DNA of 64,000 nucleotides, from contig CP054189.1 in assembly GCA_015709495.1 (NCBI GenBank), positions 2,833,188-2,897,187 on the forward strand, read 5' to 3'. This document shows, in pieces, positions 15,405-23,297 of the stretch; positions within the stretch are counted from its first letter, which is position 1, and every line of letters starts with the position of its first letter. The DNA is from Chthonomonadaceae bacterium (GTDB lineage: Bacteria; Armatimonadota; Fimbriimonadia; Fimbriimonadales; Fimbriimonadaceae). Below the pieces are notes generated by a model. The model worked only from the letters and a program-made list of their open reading frames with translations, ran no database searches and was not told the origin of the DNA. The position numbers and the translations under genes are program-made.

Positions 15405-17153
15405 ATGGCCACCGAAAGACAGAAAACCTGTGAGAACTGCTGGCGCTATGGCGACTACGTGCGGGCGGGCTCGCCCGAACAGGGCAAGCGCATCTTCCAG
15501 ACCCTCAACCGGCAGGGCTGGAACGTCCCGCAGCAGCAATGGCAGGACACCCCCGAGGAGTTCCACTACGCCTACGACACCCAGGGCAGGCTCCTTTACG
15601 CCGCCTTCGCCATGACCCCCCAACAGGGCCTTACCGGGTACACCGACGAAGACCCTGCCCTGCGCCGCGCACTCGCCGTCTACCAATACGACCCCGCTGG
15701 GCGCATCACCAGCCTCGCCCACTACTGGCAAAACTACAACTCCGGCTACTCCAGCACCCCCATCCTCAAGCAGGAATACGCCTACGACTCCGTCACAAGG
15801 CTCCGCACCGCCGCCAGCTTCTACAACAACCCCGATTCGGACGGCGATTTCGACCTCATCCGAACGGAAACCTACGACTATGACGCCCAGCTCGACTACC
15901 TCACCGAAGTCGACTACAACGACGGCCTACCCAACGAAGCCCAGTCCTGGACTTACGACGCCGCCGGCAACCGGGCGACCGACTCGGTGCAGGGGTCGGG
16001 GTGGAGCTATGACAATTTGAATAGGATGACCGCGAGTCCGGGGTACAGTTACCTGCACGACATTCTCGGAAACAGAACCTGGAGGAACTTTGGATCGTCT
16101 GGAGTTCAGAGGTATCAATGGGACGCCTTGAACCGGGCGACTTCGATCGTGGGTGAGGCTTATGGGGCTCGGTATGTGTATCGCGCCGACGGGATGCGCG
16201 TGGAAAAGGTCGAAGGGCTGACGCTTAGCTGGGTGCCTCCTGGCGAAGAAGAGGTGAGCGGGCACTATGACGAAAACTTGGCCGAGAACTTGCCGACGAG
16301 CCGGTATTATTACGACGGGCAGATGATGGTGGAAGACGATTACACCGTAGAGGGGCAGAACGAACCTGTGGTGACCGTGATGCGGTATGGGATCGGCGCG
16401 CGGGGGATCGACTTTCTCGCCAAATCGGTCGACGGCGGGGCGGAAACTGTGGGCTTTCCGTTGTATGATGGACATGGAAACATGATCGCGACGCTCGGCC
16501 GCTCGGAGAACTCGCCGTACTTTGGGGTTGCGGACCTGCGGTCGTATGACGTCTGGGGGTCGGTGCGCTCGGGCTCCTCGACCGGCGACCCGAAGCAGCG
16601 CTACTGCGCCAACCTGGGTCACGTCCAGGACGACGAATCCGGCCTCATCTATATGCGGGCGAGATACTATGAGCCGTGGACGGGGAGGTTTGTCTCCCAA
16701 GATCCGGCGAAGGATGGCAGCAATTGGTTTAGGTATTGTTCAAACGATCCGGTAAATCGAATTGACAAGGGCGGGACAGCGGATGAATGGTTAGCTTGGG
16801 CGGCCGTATTGATGATGGTGGGTCACTTGGTCCAAAAGGCCCTCGATTTGTCCATAAAATACCTAACGCCTTGGCTCATTACGATGGGCATTGTCGCGTA
16901 TGTAGTTGATGGCATGAGCAAGTTGCCGCTCGAATACAAGCTTGCGGCTGGCTTTGGCAACATAGCGGCTGGGGCACTTCTTAAGGGGACGCTGGACGCC
17001 GTTGCAAGGAGTTTGCAGAAGTTCTTTACAGAAGTAATGATGATGCAGGCTCCTGGAGCGGCCTACCATATGATGTCAAGAGCGGCGGCTAGCCTAGCCG
17101 TATATTTCATAGCCTTGGAAGTCTATATGCTCTTGATAGGGATGGACGCATGA
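15405..17153 (+). CDS. RHS repeat-core protein with hydrophobic C-terminal tip (array lead gene)
   Basis: Protein of 582 residues. Residues ~50-300 contain YD/RHS repeats (YQYDPAGRITSL, WTYDAAGNRATDS, YQWDALNRATSI). Residues ~350-450 are the RHS-associated core (LYDGHGNMIATLG, ending MRARYYEPWTGRFVSQDPAK and NDPVNRIDKGG). After the core the sequence switches to a variable tip of ~130 residues with about four hydrophobic segments (WLAWAAVLMMVGHLV, PWLITMGIVAYVV and others). RHS proteins encapsulate a C-terminal toxin tip. Here the N-terminus (MATERQKTCENCWRYGD) has no signal peptide or PAAR/VgrG-like trafficking domain, so the gene is short compared with functional RHS toxins (usually over 1,200 residues). 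It overlaps the next small gene by ATGA. Confidence 0.85.
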   Translation: MATERQKTCENCWRYGDYVRAGSPEQGKRIFQTLNRQGWNVPQQQWQDTPEEFHYAYDTQGRLLYAAFAMTPQQGLTGYTDEDPALRRALAVYQYDPAGRITSLAHYWQNYNSGYSSTPILKQEYAYDSVTRLRTAASFYNNPDSDGDFDLIRTETYDYDAQLDYLTEVDYNDGLPNEAQSWTYDAAGNRATDSVQGSGWSYDNLNRMTASPGYSYLHDILGNRTWRNFGSSGVQRYQWDALNRATSIVGEAYGARYVYRADGMRVEKVEGLTLSWVPPGEEEVSGHYDENLAENLPTSRYYYDGQMMVEDDYTVEGQNEPVVTVMRYGIGARGIDFLAKSVDGGAETVGFPLYDGHGNMIATLGRSENSPYFGVADLRSYDVWGSVRSGSSTGDPKQRYCANLGHVQDDESGLIYMRARYYEPWTGRFVSQDPAKDGSNWFRYCSNDPVNRIDKGGTADEWLAWAAVLMMVGHLVQKALDLSIKYLTPWLITMGIVAYVVDGMSKLPLEYKLAAGFGNIAAGALLKGTLDAVARSLQKFFTEVMMMQAPGAAYHMMSRAAASLAVYFIALEVYMLLIGMDA

Positions 17154-17389
17154 TTGTTTTTCTAATGTGGGTTTGCGTGATGATGCTGACATCTTTTGTT
17201 CTCGTCGTGATACTCAGGATTGTTACCGGACATCAAATTGATTACGATGCCATTGAGATTGCACTTCTGATAGGCTTTCTGATGGGGTGGATTTCTTACG
17301 GTTTCGATCCCAACTATCCCAAGGCCTTCTTTAAGCGCCTTAGCAATCTGATTGCACATAAAGATACACCCAGTGGTCGTGCGGAGTGA
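17150..17389 (+). CDS. Small two-span membrane protein, candidate immunity protein A
   Basis: Protein of 79 residues that begins in an ATGA overlap with the RHS lead gene. It has two hydrophobic helices (IVFLMWVCVMMLTSFVLVVI and IEIALLIGFLMGWISYG) and a basic C-terminal tail. Small genes directly after RHS tips normally encode the cognate immunity protein. A membrane partner fits the hydrophobic tip it follows. No family recognised; the role is inferred from position. Confidence 0.6.
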   Translation: MIVFLMWVCVMMLTSFVLVVILRIVTGHQIDYDAIEIALLIGFLMGWISYGFDPNYPKAFFKRLSNLIAHKDTPSGRAE

Positions 17390-17466
17390 GTCAGTTGCTG
17401 CAAGCGATGGTGGACTTGGGATTTCGAGCAGCTGGCGGCGTTTGGAAATAGGAGCCGGTCGTCACC

Positions 17467-18261
17467 GTGATGCGATATGGGGTCGGCGCCCGCGGAATCC
17501 ACTTTATGACCAAAAGAGTGGAAGCAGGGGAGGAGATTCGGGGCTTTCCGTTGTATGATGGACATGGGAACATGATCGCGACGCTGGGCCGCTCGGAGAG
17601 TTCGCCGTACTTTGGGGTTGCGGACCTGCGGTCGTATGACGTCTGGGGCGCGGTGAGGTCTGGCTCGACCACCGGCGACCCAAAGCAGCGCTACTGCGCC
17701 AACCTGGGGCATGTGCAGGACGACGCATCTGGGCTCATCTACATGAGGGCACGCTATTATGAGCCGTGGAGTGGGAGGTTTATCTCTGAGGATCCCGCGA
17801 GGGATGGATTCAATTCGTACGTTTACTGTCTTAATATCCCGACTGTGTTTGTAGACGAATCCGGAATGACCGTGCACGCAGCGCTTCAAGCTTTGCTCTT
17901 CTTGGCAGGCTTTATCCTTGGACAAACTCTTGGCTACACCATAGCGGTATTGATCTTTATGAGCCTTGAGCCTCGTTTCATTGTTGATCATCTCGCCTCC
18001 AAGGCACTGTTTTCGACGGGACTTGCGATACTCTCTTTTCTTGGTGGTCTCGGATTCGAGGCGAGCAAGGATGACTTCGCCCTCTTCAATAAGCCATTAA
18101 CTGATATGGCGAAGTCCATTCGCAGGTCACTGGCAAGAGTGGGACACAGTCGAGTAGCTGGTGCGGCCGGACTGGGGCTGTTGCTTGGAGCCATATTTGG
18201 CGTCTTGCAGGCAACTTGGGAAGCCATATTGTGGAGAATCGATCACGATGCGGGTGGCTAA
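17467..18261 (+). CDS. Truncated RHS core cassette with hydrophobic tip B
   Basis: A frame of 264 residues without a convincing start or ribosome site. Residues 1-134 repeat the RHS core of the lead gene (GFPLYDGHGNMIATLGRSES, RARYYEPWSGRFISEDPARD, DESG). The remaining ~130 residues form a new tip with three or four hydrophobic spans (LLFLAGFILGQTLGYTIAVL; LFSTGLAILSFLGGLGFE; VAGAAGLGLLLGAIFGVL). DNA similarity to the lead gene begins near 17460 and stops where the core ends, the hallmark of a displaced RHS tip cassette. Probably silent unless recombined onto the expressed lead gene. Confidence 0.75.
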   Translation: MMRYGVGARGIHFMTKRVEAGEEIRGFPLYDGHGNMIATLGRSESSPYFGVADLRSYDVWGAVRSGSTTGDPKQRYCANLGHVQDDASGLIYMRARYYEPWSGRFISEDPARDGFNSYVYCLNIPTVFVDESGMTVHAALQALLFLAGFILGQTLGYTIAVLIFMSLEPRFIVDHLASKALFSTGLAILSFLGGLGFEASKDDFALFNKPLTDMAKSIRRSLARVGHSRVAGAAGLGLLLGAIFGVLQATWEAILWRIDHDAGG

Positions 18262-18288
18262 GCGAAGTAGATACCCCTGGACAAACCA

Positions 18289-18573
18289 ATGCTTGAAGAG
18301 TTTGGCAATCACGTATATCTCATTCCTCTCCTGATGATCGGTCTTTCGTTGCACGATTTGTGGAAGCGACGAAAAACTGTTTCGAGCCTATGTACGTTGA
18401 CGAGTATTGTGCATGTGTTCGCCGGATTAGCGTTCTTCTTGGCCCTTGCTTATGACTCTTGCTTGGTCGTATACATGGTGGCTGCTACTTTGTGGATATT
18501 TGAGCACTTGAAGAATGCTGCACTTTCGGAGGTGCTGGTGAAGGGCCCTGGGGGCTCTCAAGAATTGCGGTAG
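18289..18573 (+). CDS. Small membrane protein, candidate immunity protein B
   Basis: Protein of 94 residues located 27 bases after tip B. It has about three hydrophobic stretches (HVYLIPLLMIGLSLHDLW, SIVHVFAGLAFFLALAYDS, VVYMVAATLWIFEHL). Base composition is more AT-rich than the housekeeping genes, as in all genes of this array. No family is recognised. Position after an RHS tip suggests an immunity role. Confidence 0.55.
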   Translation: MLEEFGNHVYLIPLLMIGLSLHDLWKRRKTVSSLCTLTSIVHVFAGLAFFLALAYDSCLVVYMVAATLWIFEHLKNAALSEVLVKGPGGSQELR

Positions 18574-18660
18574 CGATGTTCCGAACTCTGTGTTGCACAA
18601 TCCATGCATCGCGGCGGTAGCAGTATTCGAACGCGTACGGTGTGACCATGGGCAGATGGG

Positions 18661-19563
18661 ATGAGGACGGACAAGGTGGAAGGGTTCAACCTGAGTTGGG
18701 AGTGGACCCTCAAGACCCATACATCTGGCTACTATGACGAAATTCAAGGGCAGAACCTGCCGACGAGCCGGTATTATTACGACGGGCAGATGATGGTGGA
18801 AGACGACTACACCGTAGAGGGGCAGTACGAACCTGTGGTGACGGTGATGCGGTACGGCATCGGGGCGCGGGGGATCGACTTCATGGACAAGCGCGTCGAC
18901 GATGGCCCTGAGACGAAGGGCTACCCGATCTACGACGGCCACGGCAATATGATCGCGACGCTGGGCCGTTCGGAGAGTTCGCCGTACTTTGGGGTTGCCG
19001 ACCTGCGGTCGTATGATGTCTGGGGCTCGGTAAGGTCTGGCTCGACCACCGGCGACCCGAAGCAGCGCTACTGCGCCAACCTTGGGCATGTGCAGGACGA
19101 CGAATCCGGCCTCATCTATATGCGGGCGAGGTACTACGAGCCGTGGAGTGGAAGGTTCATCTCCGAGGATCCAGCGCACAGTGGCGGGAACTGGAACATA
19201 TATTGCGATAGCGATCCCGTCAATTACCGAGACTCTACGGGCAAGGCGAAAAAGCCGGACATAGAGGCTATCGAAGAATTGGTTCGTAGACTGTTTAGAG
19301 AGGGCCTAATTACAAAGGAATACTTCGAGAGGTTCCTAAATCGACAATCAGACATAAGACGTGTTCTTCACAACCAATACTCAAAGATGGGTTTTACTCT
19401 CGAAGAAATCGCAGAGCTCATAATAGACGATTGTCAAATGAGAGGCCATAAGTTCCTATCTGGGATTGGCATCGGACTAACAACCCTTGACGCCGCGTTT
19501 AACCAAGATCCCATCTTCGTAATGGAACTCCTGCGAGAAATCTTTACCAGCGGAAGGGAGTGA
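18661..19563 (+). CDS. Truncated RHS core cassette with soluble tip C
   Basis: A frame of 300 residues. Residues 1-187 repeat the lead gene from KVEGFNLSW (an equivalent of KVEGLTLSW) through YYYDGQMMVEDDYTVEGQ and the core to GRFISEDPAH and DSTGK. The tip (~112 residues) is charged and helical: KKPDIEAIEELVRRLFREG, then SKMGFTLEEIAELIIDDC, ending MELLREIFTSGRE. It is the only clearly soluble tip of the array. I do not recognise it as a known nuclease or deaminase. Homology to the lead gene starts near 18650, earlier than in cassette B, so cassette boundaries differ on the 5' side only. Confidence 0.75.
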   Translation: MRTDKVEGFNLSWEWTLKTHTSGYYDEIQGQNLPTSRYYYDGQMMVEDDYTVEGQYEPVVTVMRYGIGARGIDFMDKRVDDGPETKGYPIYDGHGNMIATLGRSESSPYFGVADLRSYDVWGSVRSGSTTGDPKQRYCANLGHVQDDESGLIYMRARYYEPWSGRFISEDPAHSGGNWNIYCDSDPVNYRDSTGKAKKPDIEAIEELVRRLFREGLITKEYFERFLNRQSDIRRVLHNQYSKMGFTLEEIAELIIDDCQMRGHKFLSGIGIGLTTLDAAFNQDPIFVMELLREIFTSGRE

Positions 19564-19601
19564 ATAGTCTCTTTGACGCACCTTAAGAAAGGATGGCCTG
19601 A

Positions 19602-20126
19602 GTGAAAAGTCAAAGCGACATCTACCGGATTAGTGGTCGGGGCATTCCTTATCGATCGGATAATGAGACTATACTATTTGCCGAGCTATCGATTGCCTCG
19701 GACCAGTTGAAGATCAGCCTATTGAGCAGTCCCTTTGGGCCGCTGCACTACTATTCTGAGATTTGGGAGCACACCATTCATGAACTGGAAGTACTATCGG
19801 CATGTTTGCGATGCGCGGCAGCGGGTGCGTTTCCGCACCCTATCGCAGTAGAGACTCCGGAAAGCAAGATTGGGGCGACTGGGAGACTGTTTCTTGCTGT
19901 CGACATGGAGATCGGATACTCTCTTGAGCGTCCAAACAGTGCAAGGGCCAGGTGTTTTTGCTCCTCGAACGTCTGGGGTCTGAAGGATCGAAGGTTGGGG
20001 GTAGCCCTTGGAATTGCAGTATGTGGCGCCTTTGGCGAGGTTGTGATGGAGCCTCCCAGTGCTCTTGAGTTGTCCGATTGGCTGGATCATCACACCAGAA
20101 CTTGGTCACTAAAACTTAGCCCGTGA
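19602..20126 (+). CDS. Soluble hypothetical protein, candidate immunity protein C
   Basis: Protein of 174 residues, GTG start at 19602 with AAGAAAGGA upstream. It is mixed alpha/beta without hydrophobic spans (ELSIASDQLKISLLSSPFGP, HTIHELEVLSACLRCAAAGA). It follows the soluble tip C by 38 bases and overlaps the next cassette by 4 nt. The match of soluble tip with soluble partner, against membrane tips with membrane partners elsewhere in the array, supports tip-immunity pairing. No family recognised. Confidence 0.6.
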   Translation: MKSQSDIYRISGRGIPYRSDNETILFAELSIASDQLKISLLSSPFGPLHYYSEIWEHTIHELEVLSACLRCAAAGAFPHPIAVETPESKIGATGRLFLAVDMEIGYSLERPNSARARCFCSSNVWGLKDRRLGVALGIAVCGAFGEVVMEPPSALELSDWLDHHTRTWSLKLSP

Positions 20127-20905
20127 CCGTTCGAACTGAGTGCCAAACGGTAATTCCCGACGGCCCGGGGATCGACTTTCTCGCAGAATCGATCGATGGC
20201 GGGGCGGAAACTGTGGGCTTTCCGTTGTATGATGGACACGGGAACATGATCGCGACGCTGGGAAGAGCTGAGTCGAGCCCGTACTTTGGGGTTGCGGACC
20301 TGCGGACGTACGACGTCTGGGGGTCGGTGCGCTCTGGCTCGACCACCGGCGACCCCCGCCAGCGCTACTGCGCCAACCTGGGGCATGTCCAAGACGACGA
20401 ATCCGGCCTGATCTACATGCGGGCTCGCTATTATGAGCCGTGGACGGGGAGGTTTGTGAGTGAGGATCCAGCAATGTCCGAGTCCAATTGGTACTCATAC
20501 TGCTTAGGAGATCCTGTGAATGCTGTCGACAAATCCGGTCAAAGCCGTTATTACGATTGGGACGTTCAGTTCAGTCTTGGTAGTATGTACTTCGGATTTG
20601 CCCTAATCCTAGTTATGAGCCGCTGGGGAGGTACGGTAGTTTCTAAAGCCGAGAAGTATGCGGTGTCTGCATTGCTGGTTGCCTCGGCGTTCCACCTTTC
20701 AAATGCCGTCGGCGGTACGTCCCTTTCAGACGATGCGTTTCTCAACTTCGTGAATCATTCCATCGCCTACGTTGGCATGATTGCCATGATCGCCGAGGGC
20801 CTTGAAAAAAGTCGCTTCGTGCACATAGCAGGAAAGGTGGCGATTTATGCTTGCGCCCTGTACAGTTTAGTAGCAATTGGACTGCTAATTCAGCTCGATG
20901 AATAG
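20123..20905 (+). CDS. Truncated RHS core cassette with hydrophobic tip D
   Basis: A frame of 260 residues. Similarity to the lead gene begins at about base 20165 (GIDFLAESIDGGAETVGFPL) and ends at GRFVSEDPAMSESNWYSYC and DKSGQ. The tip of ~125 residues starts SRYYDWDVQFSLGSMYFGFA and has about four membrane spans, with a polar loop NAVGGTSLSDDAFLNF. The tip shares its layout (span-span-polar loop-span-span) with tip E. No ribosome site in front of the core suggests a silent cassette. It overlaps its partner gene by 8 nt. Confidence 0.75.
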   Translation: MTVRTECQTVIPDGPGIDFLAESIDGGAETVGFPLYDGHGNMIATLGRAESSPYFGVADLRTYDVWGSVRSGSTTGDPRQRYCANLGHVQDDESGLIYMRARYYEPWTGRFVSEDPAMSESNWYSYCLGDPVNAVDKSGQSRYYDWDVQFSLGSMYFGFALILVMSRWGGTVVSKAEKYAVSALLVASAFHLSNAVGGTSLSDDAFLNFVNHSIAYVGMIAMIAEGLEKSRFVHIAGKVAIYACALYSLVAIGLLIQLDE

Positions 20906-21269
20906 TTCTTGGCCGAAGGCGCTCCTCGTCACTCTTTGGGTCATTGGTACTTATCTCATTGGCTCTGACATTTGGCGGAGCACAGCGAATACGTTTGCTG
21001 CGTTTGTATTCACATGTTTGGCGACAATCCTCGTCGTTACTTCAGTTGTTGCCAAGGCGGCGATTCAGTGCGGGGAAGCGTTGATAGTTTTCGGTGCTGC
21101 CATAGTCCTCGTCTGTGTTGGGGCAGGGTTCTCGACTATGTGGGGTCTTCCTGTCGGGCTTGGGGCGGGCATTACTGCGATTGCTGTCGCGCTCATTATG
21201 CATTTGCTTTCGGCTAAGTCAGGTCATTCCAGGACTGTGACCCCTGGAAGGAGGAAGTCTATTGACTGA
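20898..21269 (+). CDS. Membrane protein, candidate immunity protein D
   Basis: Protein of 123 residues with four hydrophobic helices (ALLVTLWVIGTYLIG, FAAFVFTCLATILVVTSVV, ALIVFGAAIVLVCVGAGF, GLGAGITAIAVALIMHLL) and a basic tail. It starts inside the end of tip D (8-nt overlap), which suggests translational coupling between tip and partner if the tip is expressed. No family recognised. Confidence 0.6.
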   Translation: MNSSWPKALLVTLWVIGTYLIGSDIWRSTANTFAAFVFTCLATILVVTSVVAKAAIQCGEALIVFGAAIVLVCVGAGFSTMWGLPVGLGAGITAIAVALIMHLLSAKSGHSRTVTPGRRKSID

Positions 21270-21340
21270 TGATGCGAGATTCGGAAGTTCTTCGAAATCC
21301 GTTCTTCACACAATTCCATTGGCAGTGGCCTAAATAGATC

Positions 21341-22396
21341 GTGGAGCGTTTCTCCGAATCGTGTTCCAGAACTTCGATCGTGGGTGAGGTTTATGGGGCT
21401 CGGTATGTGTATCGCGCCGACGGAATGCGGGTCGAAAAGGTCGAGGGCTTGACGCTTAGCTGGGTGCCGCCTGGCGAAGAAGAGGTGAGCGGGCACTATG
21501 ACGAGAACTTGGCGCAGAACCTGCCGACGATCCGGTATTATTACGACGGGCAGATGATGGTGGAAGACGACTACACCGTGGAGGGGCAGAACGAGCCTGT
21601 GGTGACCGTGATGCGGTATGGGATCGGCGCGCGGGGGATCGACTTTCTCGCCAAATCGGTCGACGGCGGGGCGGAAACTGTGGGCTTTCCGTTGTATGAT
21701 GGACATGGAAACATGATCGCGACGCTCGGCCGCTCGGAGAACTCGCCGTACTTTGGGGTTGCCGACCTGCGGTCGTATGATGTCTGGGGCTCGGTAAGGT
21801 CTGGCTCGACCACCGGCGACCCGAAGCAGCGCTACTGCGCCAACCTGGGGCATGTTCAGGATGACGAATCCGGCCTCATCTACATGCGTGCTCGCTATTA
21901 TGAGCCGTGGAGTGGAAGGTTCATCTCTGAGGACGCGGCCGGTCATGGCCTCAATTGGTTTGTCTATGCGACAAACTCTCCAGCGAACAAGGTCGACTCG
22001 GCGGGCTATTGGACTGATGACGATGTTGACGCGTACTGGAGCCTTATCGGGGCGATAGAAGGCCTTGCGGGATCCCTTTGGGCCATTGTTCAGTTGTCCC
22101 GGAAGTCAGCGGCAGCCGCCCTCTATGCGCTTGCCTCTGTGTCGTTCTTGATGCAATGGGCCGACATCGGCCCCAATAGTGTACGTCCTTCCGATGCTGC
22201 TGAAACACTTTTTATTCCTATAGCCGCTGGCTTCCTGCACATGGCATTTGCCGCTCTTCTTCAGTCGGTCTTAAGGCCCAATATCACCCCTTCAGGTTTT
22301 CAACATGGGCTTGCCGTCTTGGGAGTATATTTGGCGACTCTGACGGCTTTCATGTTCTTGAGGGAGATTGAAGATGGATTGTCTTATTGGTACTGA
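21341..22396 (+). CDS. Truncated RHS core cassette with hydrophobic tip E
   Basis: The longest cassette, 351 residues. From base 21371 it is nearly identical to 16140 onward in the lead gene (TSIVGEVYGARYVYRADGMR, then SWVPPGEEEVSGHYDENLAQ, then the core) until GRFISEDAAGHGLNWFVYAT and VDSAG. The tip (~165 residues) begins YWTDDDVDAYWSLIGAIEGL and has about five hydrophobic segments with a polar loop IGPNSVRPSDAAET. The first residues (MERFSESCSR) are not RHS. It overlaps its partner gene by about 23 nt. Confidence 0.75.
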   Translation: MERFSESCSRTSIVGEVYGARYVYRADGMRVEKVEGLTLSWVPPGEEEVSGHYDENLAQNLPTIRYYYDGQMMVEDDYTVEGQNEPVVTVMRYGIGARGIDFLAKSVDGGAETVGFPLYDGHGNMIATLGRSENSPYFGVADLRSYDVWGSVRSGSTTGDPKQRYCANLGHVQDDESGLIYMRARYYEPWSGRFISEDAAGHGLNWFVYATNSPANKVDSAGYWTDDDVDAYWSLIGAIEGLAGSLWAIVQLSRKSAAAALYALASVSFLMQWADIGPNSVRPSDAAETLFIPIAAGFLHMAFAALLQSVLRPNITPSGFQHGLAVLGVYLATLTAFMFLREIEDGLSYWY

Positions 22397-22799
22397 GACA
22401 GGCTCACGAGTTAGCGTGAAGTTCATGGCCGTCATTCTCGTCGCGACCCTTGTTTTTCTGGTTCTTGCACATATATCGAGAGACCTCTGGATATTAGCCT
22501 GCGGAATAACTGGTGTGACTTGGACGTGGACTTATCTTACGTGTACAATACTACGCCAAGCGAAGTCAACCGTCCTCTTGCTTTCGCTATGCTATATTGG
22601 AGTGACGGCGACTTCTGTAATCCAGGTACTTAGCAGTTCGGTGTTCCGAGTTGCGCCTACGTTAGTTGCCGTCAATGTATCCCTGTTTATTGGGCTCCTG
22701 TGGAGGCTTATTGGAGCCACGGATCGCACGTTGTTGTTTGATTTGTTGATAGTTGGAACCTTGCCAGCGATTACCGTAGTGTTCGTCCAGCAACGCTAA
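22374..22799 (+). CDS. Membrane protein, candidate immunity protein E
   Basis: Protein of about 141 residues with four hydrophobic helices (FMAVILVATLVFLVLAHI, WILACGITGVTWTWTYLTC, TVLLLSLCYIGVTATSVIQV, PTLVAVNVSLFIGLLWRLIG). The start is ATG 22374, within the end of tip E; TTG 22368 is possible. It is AT-richer than flanking housekeeping genes. Size and topology resemble candidate immunity protein D although the sequences differ. Confidence 0.6.
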   Translation: MDCLIGTETGSRVSVKFMAVILVATLVFLVLAHISRDLWILACGITGVTWTWTYLTCTILRQAKSTVLLLSLCYIGVTATSVIQVLSSSVFRVAPTLVAVNVSLFIGLLWRLIGATDRTLLFDLLIVGTLPAITVVFVQQR

Positions 22800-22949
22800 A
22801 CAGGCGTAAAATCGGGCGTTGGCAAGTCGTCGGTCTACCTTGTTGATCCCTTACACTACACCAGGCCATCGGCATATATTGACCGTTGTCAAAAGTCGGA
22901 GTGGCGAAGGCCAAGGTCTTGGAGGGCGTGACGCAAGCGTGGGACGGGG

Positions 22950-23118
22950 TCGGGCCCGCGGAATCCACCTCATGACCAAAAGAGTGGATGCGGGGGAGGA
23001 GAACCGGGGCCTTCCGTTGTATAATGGACGTGGAAACATGATCGCGACGCTCGGCCGCTCGGAGAACTCGCCTTACTTTGGGCTTGCGGACCCCCGGTCG
23101 AACGAAGTCTGCGAGTGA
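22950..23118 (+). pseudogene. Degenerate RHS core remnant without tip
   Basis: DNA from about 22950 matches the core: GIHLMTKRVDAGEENRGLPL, then GNMIATLGRSENSPYFGLAD. It has decayed positions (YNGRGN instead of YDGHGN, DPRSNEVCE instead of DLRSYDVWG) and stops at 23118 before the conserved core end. Its opening resembles cassette B most closely (MTKRVEAGEE). No tip or partner follows. Confidence 0.75.
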
Positions 23119-23191
23119 CCGCAGGCGAGTTCCTGGTCTGCTAACCTCGTGCCGTTCAGGACGGGCGCCTCTTCGGCAGTTCCCTCGTTGT

Positions 23192-23260
23192 CGCTCCCGC
23201 TTTACGCTGTCCGAAGTCTGAGGCGACTCGCAAATCCCAAATTCTGCACTCGCGGGAGCG
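23192..23260. other. Intergenic inverted repeat between RHS array and biosynthetic operon
   Basis: CGCTCCCGC at 23192-23200 is complementary to GCGGGAGCG at 23252-23260 with 51 bases between. It lies in the 180-base gap between the last RHS remnant and the methyltransferase gene. It may mark the edge of the array or act as a weak terminator; the long loop makes terminator function doubtful. Confidence 0.35.
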
Positions 23261-23297
23261 GCATCCAGTAGACTTGCGCTTTTGGAGGGCTACCCTC

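Larger units (their letters stand above)
16140..23110 (+). repeat. Direct-repeat array of RHS core DNA (five full copies, one decayed)
   Basis: The same core sequence recurs, taking the GGGCTTTCCG-type start as anchor, at about 16450, 17541, 18918, 20215, 21682 and, decayed, 23007. Each full copy runs to the GRF(V/I)S(Q/E)D codons and then diverges at once. Left borders differ: 16140 and 21371 (long), 18650, 17460 and 20165 (short). Such copies give homologous recombination substrates that could move any tip-partner pair behind the lead gene. A further decayed copy is at 32528-32640. Confidence 0.85.

Noticed and set aside
15405..23118. Tandem insertion sequences or transposon array
   Set aside because: No transposase frame or terminal inverted repeats; the repeated DNA is RHS coding sequence and the divergence point is fixed by the core end.
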